From Oscillospiraceae bacterium (GTDB lineage Bacteria; Bacillota; Clostridia; Oscillospirales; Oscillospiraceae): 10,472 nt of DNA. This document shows positions 1 through 6,023 of the stretch, piece after piece. The notes below the pieces were generated by a model. The model made no database searches. It was given only the letters and a program-made list of their open reading frames with translations, and was not told the origin of the DNA. The stretch spans positions 1-10,472 of the forward strand of contig CADCLH010000078.1 of NCBI GenBank assembly GCA_902802215.1. The letters run 5' to 3'. The position numbers were made by a program, and so were the translations under genes. Each line of letters opens with the position of its first letter. The first letter of the stretch is position 1.

Positions 1-857
1 GTGTCGCCGCTGGTATCGTCGTGGAGCAGCTCGCGGGAGACCGAGACCTTTGTCAGCTCCGGCAGGGTGCCCAGGGGCAGCGTGGGGTGATAGTACACGC
101 GCCCGTCCACATCACACAGGCTGGCAAAGCCGGTCTTGTAGACCCGGATCGGCTCGACCTGCGCAACCAGCGTGTCCAGCGGAATGTCCATGCCCAGCAC
201 GCCGATCAGCGTGCCCGCGTTGTAGATGGGTACAAGATAGGAGCAGGTCCACATCTCGCCCAGGAAGTGCGACGTATAGGGACCGACCCAGGAGGGACGG
301 CCGCGCTGGATCGGCGTGTAGTACCAGGTCGTGTGCTCGATATCGTTCGGATCAAGGGTGCGCGCGTCCAAAGGCTCCTGGGCGACAAAGCCCGCCTTTC
401 CGACGCGGGAATAGAAGAAGCCATGCTCCGTCTCACTGATCTCCGGGCTGATGCAGTAGTAATAGGTGTTGATGCCGTGCGTGTGGCTCGCGACATTCTC
501 GAAGATCTTCTGGATCAGGGCGCAATGCTCCGCCAGGTAGGCGTCGAGCCGGGCGGTCTGCTCCGGCGTCCGTTTCGCCCGCCCTGCCTGGCTGCCCACG
601 GCGCCGCACTCCACCAGCACGACGCTGTCCAGCGAGTCGATCGCCTCGTTGGCCGCCATACCGACGGACTGCTCGATGCTCACGAAATACTCGTCGAGCG
701 TGTTCTGCGTGTCCTGCCCGATCAACTGCATCATCTCCACCGACTGGCGGTCGGATTCCTCCTTGACGGAGGAGTAGCACAAGCAGAAGATCGTCAGCAG
801 GATTGCGAGGATCACGCCGACGGTAATCGCTGTAATTTTGAAACGGATCGAATGCAT
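1..857 (-). CDS. Membrane sensor protein with dCache domain (3' end missing)
   Basis: The reading frame is open from an ATG at 857 to the left edge, about 285 residues, so the protein's output domain is outside the window. A GGGAG Shine-Dalgarno lies about 8 nt upstream. Residues about 5-27 form one hydrophobic helix (IRFKITAITVGVILAILL), followed by an extracytoplasmic helical segment and a Cache-type fold. Recognisable Cache signatures are WYYTPIQRGRPSWVGPY, then LVPIYNAGTLIGVLGMDIPL, then a second unit beginning DVDGRVYYHP. This is the pattern of dCache_1 sensors, which bind small ligands such as amino acids outside the membrane. In this family the cytoplasmic part can be a methyl-accepting chemotaxis, histidine kinase, diguanylate cyclase/EAL or phosphatase module; which one cannot be told here. 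It starts 27 bp after the binding-protein gene and is probably co-transcribed with it. The sensor assignment is confident; ligand and output are unknown. Confidence 0.85.
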   Translation of the reverse strand, partial: MHSIRFKITAITVGVILAILLTIFCLCYSSVKEESDRQSVEMMQLIGQDTQNTLDEYFVSIEQSVGMAANEAIDSLDSVVLVECGAVGSQAGRAKRTPEQTARLDAYLAEHCALIQKIFENVASHTHGINTYYYCISPEISETEHGFFYSRVGKAGFVAQEPLDARTLDPNDIEHTTWYYTPIQRGRPSWVGPYTSHFLGEMWTCSYLVPIYNAGTLIGVLGMDIPLDTLVAQVEPIRVYKTGFASLCDVDGRVYYHPTLPLGTLPELTKVSVSRELLHDDTSGD

Positions 858-884
858 CTTGATTGCTCCCCAATCGAATGGCGA

Positions 885-2494
885 TCAGCTGACGGACATC
901 TCGCGGTACTTGTTCTTGACCGAGCCGTTCCACGAGGAACAGATCCCGTCAAGCCGCGTTGAACATACATAATAGTACTGTCTGGAGAACAGCGGGATCC
1001 ACGCCGCGTCCTCCTGGACGATGATTTCTTCCAGCTCGCGATATTCCCGGATGCGCGCCGCGGGGTCCGCGATCGTGCGGGCAAGGCGCACCCGCTCCAT
1101 GATCTCCCCGCGCGGATAGCAGAGGCTGCGATAGCGCGTGTTGTCCGCGTCGCCGAAGAAGGTATAGAAGAAATTGTCCGGGTCGTTGAAGTCCGCGGTC
1201 CAGGTGGCCGAATAGCACGAGAGGGAACCGCTCTTGCGCAGACGCATGAACTCGCTGTCGGGCAGGACCTCGACGGTCACGCGCACGCCGAGCTCCTCCC
1301 ACATGGAGACCGCCGCCCGGATCAGCGCCATCTCGCTCAAAGACGACGCGGAGCTGACGCTGAACGTGAGGTCGAAGCCGTTGGGATAACCCGCCTCCGC
1401 GAGCAGCGCCCGCGCGTCCTCGGGCGCGAACGGGATCTCCGGGAGATCGGGATTGAAGCCGTACAGGCCGTGCGGCATGATCCCGTTTTCGAGCAGACCG
1501 CGTCCGCCGTAGGCCGCGTCGAGCAGGACCGCCCGGTTCAGCCCGAGCTGAAACGCCTGTCGGACGCGCGCGTTGTTCAGCGGCCTGACGGATTCATTCA
1601 GCGCGATATAGGTGATGCTGATGCGCTGCACGTGGTAAAGACGGTCCTGATAGATGTCGCCGTGGAGGAAAAACTCAGAGGATTTGCCGACGTCGTCCAG
1701 ATTCAAAATGTCCAGACCGCCGCTCTCGAACAGCAGGCGGATTTCCTCCGGGCCGGTCATGAAGCGCAGATCCAGACCCGCGCAGCGGGGCGCGCCCTGC
1801 CAGCAGTTCGGGTTCGCCGAGAGCAGCATGCCTCTGCCCGGCTCCCAGCTGCGCAGGATGAAGGAGCCGGTCCCGACCGTCCAGCGTCCAGGATGGAGGC
1901 GCCGGGCATGGACAGACAGGCGAGGAAGGCCTCAAAGGGGCGCTCGAGCGTAATCGCGAAATCCAGTTCACCGAGGACCTCAAAGCCCTCGAGCCGATCC
2001 GTTTCTCCGGCCTCCAGCCGGTGCGCACCCACAATATTGTCGGCAATGTCCCGGTTGCAGGAATCCGGATGGGTAAGCAGCCGCGTGAAGGTATACAGCA
2101 CGTCCGACGCGGTCAGCGCCGAGCCGTTGCTGAACGTCACGCCCTCGCGCAGATGGAAGGCGTAACGGCAGCGGTCCGCGGAGATCTCCCAGCTCTCTGC
2201 CAGAGAGGGCAGGATCACCGCGTTCCCGTCGGCGTCGTTCTCCATCTCCACCAGCCGGTCAAACACATTCTGGGCGATGGTATAATGGATCGTCGTGCAC
2301 TGGAAATCCACCGTGTCCGGCTCGTCCTCAATGGCGACAAGGTAACGGGAGGTGTCCGGCTCCCAGGCGACGGGCTCCGGCGCGGAGGGATCCCCGCCCC
2401 CGCCCTGAGCGGCGCAGGCGGACAGAGCGCCGGCCAGCAGCACGGCTGCCAGCAGCAGGCAAAGCGTCCTTTTGCAGGGAGTGAAGATGTTCAT
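885..2494 (-). pseudogene. Frameshifted ABC transporter substrate-binding lipoprotein (SBP_bac_5, peptide/nickel type)
   Basis: The ATG at 2494 is preferred over the GTG at 2521 because an AGGAG site sits 8 nt upstream and because it opens directly into a lipoprotein signal: basic start, hydrophobic run, lipobox LSAC with Cys27. The mature N-terminal part contains family signatures such as DTVDFQ, IAQNVFDRLVEM, LAESWEIS and FHLREGVTFSNGSALTASDV. At about 1878-1891 the frame breaks. The first frame runs on into unrelated sequence and stops at 1757, while family sequence resumes in another frame (VGTGSFILRSWEPGRGM, then NPNCWQG, VRQAFQLGLNR, LLAEAGYPNGFDL) and stops at 885. The total span of 1610 bp is not a multiple of three. 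The loop that normally separates the ASI and VGTG motifs is also short by perhaps 15-20 residues. Such proteins capture oligopeptides, nickel or related solutes for an ABC importer, but no permease or ATPase is nearby. It could be a decayed gene or an assembly error. Confidence 0.8.
1878..1891. repeat. Tandem 7-bp direct repeat at the frameshift site
   Basis: The unit CGTCCAG (minus strand CTGGACG) occurs twice back to back exactly where the binding-protein reading frame breaks. The N-terminal frame reads ...SILDA up to the repeat, and the C-terminal frame reads WTVGTGSF just after it. Two copies leave the frames out of phase; three copies would restore phase. This fits slippage or a deletion ending in short homology, or collapse of a repeat during assembly. 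Confidence 0.7.
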
Positions 2495-2591
2495 GGCGCG
2501 TTCTCCTGTTGAGCGGTTCACGTTTGGCTGACGACTGCGGAACGGGATGCGGGGGCTAGCGGGACAGGGAATCTATTCTTTATTATTTTAT

Positions 2592-2620
2592 AGTTTATCA
2601 TATCTGCCCGAGCGGGGCAA
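2592..2620 (-). promoter_or_regulatory. Candidate promoter for the substrate-binding protein gene
   Basis: An AT-rich block (about 2571-2604) stands out sharply in GC-rich surroundings, downstream of the terminator of the previous gene and about 80-110 bp before the binding-protein start. Read on the minus strand, TTGCCC (2620-2615), a 17-bp spacer and TAAACT (2597-2592) form one possible -35/-10 pair. An alternative -10, TATGAT (2602-2597), has TTGCTT 19 bp upstream. Neither pair is close to consensus at both boxes, so the block is the evidence rather than the exact hexamers. Confidence 0.35.
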
Positions 2621-2635
2621 GAAGCAAAAAACTCA

Positions 2636-2696
2636 AAAAATTTGAAGAAAACCGCGAAGCAAGGGACCGAACGTTCAGTTCGATCATGCTTCGCGG
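2636..2696 (-). terminator. Intrinsic terminator after the adenosine-deaminase-like gene
   Basis: A perfect 9-bp stem (CCGCGAAGC at 2652-2660 with GCTTCGCGG at 2688-2696) encloses a 27-nt loop that holds a smaller nested stem (CGAAC at 2668-2672 with GTTCG at 2678-2682). On the minus strand the stem is followed at once by TTTTCTTC and then two runs of six T. The upstream arm lies inside the last codons of the gene (I-R-E-A) and the TGA stop falls in the loop. It separates the 2684-5083 gene from the downstream binding-protein operon. Confidence 0.75.
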
Positions 2697-5083
2697 ATGT
2701 TCAGCTCGTCGAGGATCGCGTCCGCGTCCCGCAGCGGATAGACATAGCCCCCGAGGGTCCGAGCCTTCACCGCGAGACCGCGGGAGCGGGGACTGAGATA
2801 GATGCGGCATTTTTCCCGCCCGTTCCTGGCCTCCTGAATCAGATTCAGCGCGGCCGAGTTGCCGTCGAAGGCCAGCAGCGCCGAGGGCCTGCGCTTGAAG
2901 ATCTCGTAGGCGAAGCTCTTGTAAATGCCCATGGGGGAGTTCTCAATGCTGAGCAGCACGCCGACCCCCGCCTTCCGAAGCCGCGTCTTCTCCGCGCGGG
3001 AGATCAGGCGGGGCACGATGGCAAAGACACGGAAGCGTCCGGCCGCCTGCCGGACAAGATACGCCTCCTGGCCGCTCAGACTGTGGCCGACCACGAAAAA
3101 GCAGCGCTCCGGGTCCGCCCCGTCGAGCAGGGCGTCGAGGAAGGCCCTGTCCTCGGGCCTGACGGCGCTGCGGTGGCTGCTGTTGTTGAAGCTGCCGCCC
3201 GCGACGATCACGGGCAGCCCCCTCTCCGGCAGCCGGGCGAGCCGGTCCCGAAGCGCCTCCTCGGCGTCGATCTTCCCGGAGTCCTGCCATACGACGGGGG
3301 CGCTCTGTTCCGTCTCCTCCAGAAGCCGGCGGTAACGGCGCTCGGGATCTCCGGAGGGACAGTCGAGGGCGAAGCGCGCGGATTTCTCCGCAAAGACGCG
3401 CCGGCTGGCTTCAAGGATTTCGTCCTCGCTTTGCCGCATGCGGCATAGCTCCTCAAAGCGCAGGCCGAGCAGCTTTTCAAGGCTCAGCTCCTCGTCGATG
3501 GAGTTCGTGCCGTACAGAGCGCCGCCGTCGGTGCCCTGCACGCAGCGCACGCCCGCCTCGAGATACTGCCGCAGCGGGTGGTGCTCCAGACTGCTGAGGT
3601 TGTTCAGCCTCACGTTGGAGCTGATCTGAAACTCCAGCGTGACCGCGTTCTCCCGCAGCTCCGCCAGAAGGCGCTGGCCCTTCGCGCTCCTGAGATCGCA
3701 GGTATAGAGCCCGTGCCCGATGCGCAGGGCGGGGAAGTCCTGTCCCTCACGTAGCGCGCCCTTGACGCAGCGGATGGCGTTTGCCACGTTGTCGCGCAGA
3801 CTGTCGTTCTCCCCGGCGTGGATGCGTATGACGAAGCCGGGATGCTCGTCCGCGAGCCGGACCAGCTCCCCGATCACGCCGCGCAGCTCGAGGATGTCGT
3901 TGATCTCCTCGCCGATGATGTCGGCCCCGGCCACATAGGGGTCGCTTGCGATGACGCCGAGACAGCGCAGGTTTTCCGCCAGATAGCCGCCCGGCGTTAC
4001 CCTGTCGCGCACGATGGTCAGCGGCGTGCGGCGGATGCCCGCCAGAAAGCGCAGCAGCACCCCGGTCTCCCGCGTGACGCTCGGCATGATCTCGTGGATC
4101 TGCCGGAGCTTTGCGGGAAACTCCGCTTTGTTCAAAAGCGAGGTGTCCGTGATCTCGGCGTACTCGATGCCGTAGCGCCGGTACTCCCGCGCGATCCAGA
4201 GCAGCAGGTCCTGATAGAGCGTATTTCCCCGGTAACGCACATCCTCCCGGTCCTGCCGGATGCGCGCGGCGTAGGCGCGCACCTCGCGGTTGGGGAGCTG
4301 TTCGGTGTTGAGGGCGGCAAAGCGCTCCTCCGCCGCAATCCCCTTGGTGAAGACATAGCGGTAGAGATAGACCTTTTCCAGATCGGCAAAGACCGCCTGC
4401 CCGTCCTTCGGGATGGTCAGGGAGTTGCGCACGCGCTCGATGTTCTCCGCGGCGAAAAGGGGATTGCCGAGGATCAGGTCGGCAAAGTTGATGAAGGTAA
4501 AGTCGTCGATGCGGCGCTGGCGGTACCGCCCGGTCAGCGGGATGTCGCCGAGCTCCCGCTCGGTCCTCGCCCTCGCCGCCTCGAGGCGCGCAAGCTGTTC
4601 CTCGCTGCAGCGCAGGCCGAGCTTCTTGACGTAGTAGTAGGGATAGCGGAGCTGGTGCATCACGCCGAGGGCGATCAGCAGCTCCGGAGGCAGGTTCCCG
4701 TTCATGTGGGTGTGCAGGTCCGTGCGGAACTTGCACTCGCTTCGGATATAGGTCTTGACCAGCGTCTTCTCCACGCCCAGACGGTAGTCCTTCGTCTGGC
4801 TCATCAGCGTCTTGGAGATGGCCGGGACCGAGGCCTTGAGCTCCACGCTCCCGTCGGGGAAGATGTTGGCGACCTTCGTGCCGCCGAGGCGCAGGATGTA
4901 CATGCGGCGGTTGCTGCCGTCAAAGTAGCAGGGGACCTCCCCGCGGATGACGAGCAGACCGCTCTCGTCCTCAGCCGTTTCAAGCGCAAAGAGTCTGGCC
5001 AGATTCCGGATCAGGTTTCCCGTGTGGTGGTTCGGCGTGCGCATGACGTAGCGCATACGCTCCCCATCCAGATAGAGATCCAC
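2684..5083 (-). CDS. Adenosine-deaminase-like metallohydrolase fused to a C-terminal SLOG/Rossmann-like domain
   Basis: The protein has 799 residues counted from a GTG with AAGGA 7 nt upstream. Residues 1-115 are an unrecognised N-terminal domain. Residues about 120-570 carry the adenosine/AMP deaminase TIM-barrel motifs in order: DLHTHMNG (metal ligands H124, H126), GADIIGEE (386-393), HAGE (metal H422, catalytic E425), RIGHG (H457), ISSN (487-490), HHP (501-503) and TDGG (metal D519). All expected metal and catalytic positions are filled, but the usual second Asp of the TDD motif is Gly520. Residues about 623-780 look Rossmann-like: VIVAGGSF, VVGHSLSGQEA, FAIVPRLISRAE, LLSIENSPMG, ALLAFDGNSAALNLIQEA, RIYLSP. 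This order resembles the SLOG/DprA nucleotide-binding superfamily. Classical adenosine deaminases are about 330-350 residues. It would deaminate adenosine or a modified or linked adenine nucleotide; the substrate is unknown. It lies 79 bp after the hydrolase gene and ends in a terminator. The core family is confident; the SLOG call is moderate. Confidence 0.8.
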   Translation of the reverse strand: MDLYLDGERMRYVMRTPNHHTGNLIRNLARLFALETAEDESGLLVIRGEVPCYFDGSNRRMYILRLGGTKVANIFPDGSVELKASVPAISKTLMSQTKDYRLGVEKTLVKTYIRSECKFRTDLHTHMNGNLPPELLIALGVMHQLRYPYYYVKKLGLRCSEEQLARLEAARARTERELGDIPLTGRYRQRRIDDFTFINFADLILGNPLFAAENIERVRNSLTIPKDGQAVFADLEKVYLYRYVFTKGIAAEERFAALNTEQLPNREVRAYAARIRQDREDVRYRGNTLYQDLLLWIAREYRRYGIEYAEITDTSLLNKAEFPAKLRQIHEIMPSVTRETGVLLRFLAGIRRTPLTIVRDRVTPGGYLAENLRCLGVIASDPYVAGADIIGEEINDILELRGVIGELVRLADEHPGFVIRIHAGENDSLRDNVANAIRCVKGALREGQDFPALRIGHGLYTCDLRSAKGQRLLAELRENAVTLEFQISSNVRLNNLSSLEHHPLRQYLEAGVRCVQGTDGGALYGTNSIDEELSLEKLLGLRFEELCRMRQSEDEILEASRRVFAEKSARFALDCPSGDPERRYRRLLEETEQSAPVVWQDSGKIDAEEALRDRLARLPERGLPVIVAGGSFNNSSHRSAVRPEDRAFLDALLDGADPERCFFVVGHSLSGQEAYLVRQAAGRFRVFAIVPRLISRAEKTRLRKAGVGVLLSIENSPMGIYKSFAYEIFKRRPSALLAFDGNSAALNLIQEARNGREKCRIYLSPRSRGLAVKARTLGGYVYPLRDADAILDELNIREA

Positions 5084-5128
5084 GACGATATCCTTTTCCC
5101 GATCCAGATAGAACTGTTGAAAGAATAC

Positions 5129-5145
5129 GATGTCCGCTCACCTCC
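5129..5145 (-). promoter_or_regulatory. Strong Shine-Dalgarno facing an in-frame ATC codon
   Basis: GGAGGTGA (minus strand, 5145-5138) is a near-perfect anti-16S match. There is no ATG, GTG or TTG in the adenosine-deaminase frame at normal distance. The codon at the expected position is ATC (5131-5129), in frame, and the 16 codons from there to the annotated GTG read as plausible protein (FFQQFYLDREKDIV). The TGA within the Shine-Dalgarno closes this frame upstream. Initiation at ATC, at the GTG at 5083, or at an ATG altered by mutation or sequencing error are all possible. Confidence 0.45.
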
Positions 5146-5162
5146 CGCTGCGATCCGCCGCG

Positions 5163-5975
5163 TCAGCGGCTCTGCTCTTCAAGAAAGCGCCGGACCCTGT
5201 CCAGATAGTCGGGCGCGGTATCATAGGCCGCGTGTCCGTATCCGGCGTAGAGATAGAGCCGGAAATCCCGCCGTTCATCTAGCTTTTCCGCGATCTCCAT
5301 GGTGGCGTCCGCGTCGAGGACCCGATCCGCGTAATCGCCGATCGCCAGAACCGGACAGCGGATCCAATCCAGCTCGTCCGTCACATCGAAGCCGCGGATG
5401 CCCTCGGCAAGCGTGACAAAGCGCTTGAGCTCCTCGTCGGTCACGGTCGAGGCCGTTTTGATCAGCGCCTCCCGGTACTGCTCGAAGATCGCCGGAGGAT
5501 AGAGCTCCTCCCCGAAGGACAGATACAGCCCGACGCGGTCCCCGCTTTTCGCCAGACGGACCCAGTTGTCGATCACCCGATACTGCTCATCGCGAACGTG
5601 AGAGGAAGACGACCCCAGGACCAGCTTTGATACGAGCTCGGGATGCTCGATCGCGATCACCTGAGCCATCATGCCTCCCTGTGAGGCGCCGAAGAGACAG
5701 ACCTCCTTCAGCCCGAGCGCCCGAAAAGCCGCGGCGGTGTCCCGCGCCATGTCACGGACGGAATAGGAGGGCGGCAGCTCGTTTCGCCGGTCAAACAGAT
5801 AGACCGTGAACGCGTCTTCCATCGACCGGTAGGCGCCCTCCACCGCGTCGGCGGCTCCCATCACGCTCTGGACGCTCAGACCGGGAAGAATGACAAGCGT
5901 TTTCGCGCCGCTCCCAAAGCGGAAATAGTTCATGGAAAAGGCCCCGGTATGCACCGTTTCGATCCGAATGTTCAT
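5163..5975 (-). CDS. Alpha/beta hydrolase (possible RsbQ-like regulator)
   Basis: The protein has 270 residues with the single-domain alpha/beta-hydrolase layout and no signal peptide, so it should be cytoplasmic. An oxyanion-hole segment ILPGLS (29-34) is followed by the nucleophile elbow FGASQGG (Ser98). The acid is probably Asp217 in IGDYADRVLD, and the base is His248 in GYGHAAY. The catalytic triad therefore looks complete. The ATG at 5975 has AGG and AAAGGA sites 7-11 nt upstream. It begins 48 bp after the PP2C phosphatase gene and precedes the deaminase-like gene by 79 bp, with no terminator visible in either gap, so the three are likely co-transcribed. The family covers esterases, lipases, peptidases, haloperoxidases and signalling hydrolases, and the substrate cannot be read from sequence. 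Its place next to a PP2C phosphatase, with a similar length and triad spacing to RsbQ, makes a regulatory role worth considering, as inference only. Confidence 0.85.
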   Translation of the reverse strand: MNIRIETVHTGAFSMNYFRFGSGAKTLVILPGLSVQSVMGAADAVEGAYRSMEDAFTVYLFDRRNELPPSYSVRDMARDTAAAFRALGLKEVCLFGASQGGMMAQVIAIEHPELVSKLVLGSSSSHVRDEQYRVIDNWVRLAKSGDRVGLYLSFGEELYPPAIFEQYREALIKTASTVTDEELKRFVTLAEGIRGFDVTDELDWIRCPVLAIGDYADRVLDADATMEIAEKLDERRDFRLYLYAGYGHAAYDTAPDYLDRVRRFLEEQSR

Positions 5976-6023
5976 GTTTTCGCCTATCCTTTCAGACAGT
6001 AATCATGCGTGGTTTTACCCGGT

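Noticed and set aside
2605..2619. Short inverted repeat TGCCC-GAGCG-GGGCA as a second terminator or operator
   Set aside because: The stem is only 5 bp and is followed by an A-rich, not T-rich, stretch on the minus strand. It overlaps the candidate promoter, so an operator is possible but unsupported.
2684..5083. RADAR (RdrA-RdrB) defence system
   Set aside because: The deaminase is of similar size to RdrB, but no AAA+ ATPase (RdrA) gene is adjacent on either side; the neighbours are a hydrolase and a substrate-binding protein.
3818..5416. Plus-strand open frame of 532 codons opposite the deaminase-like gene
   Set aside because: Same shadow effect; it has no domain signature, while the minus strand has an ordered set of deaminase motifs.
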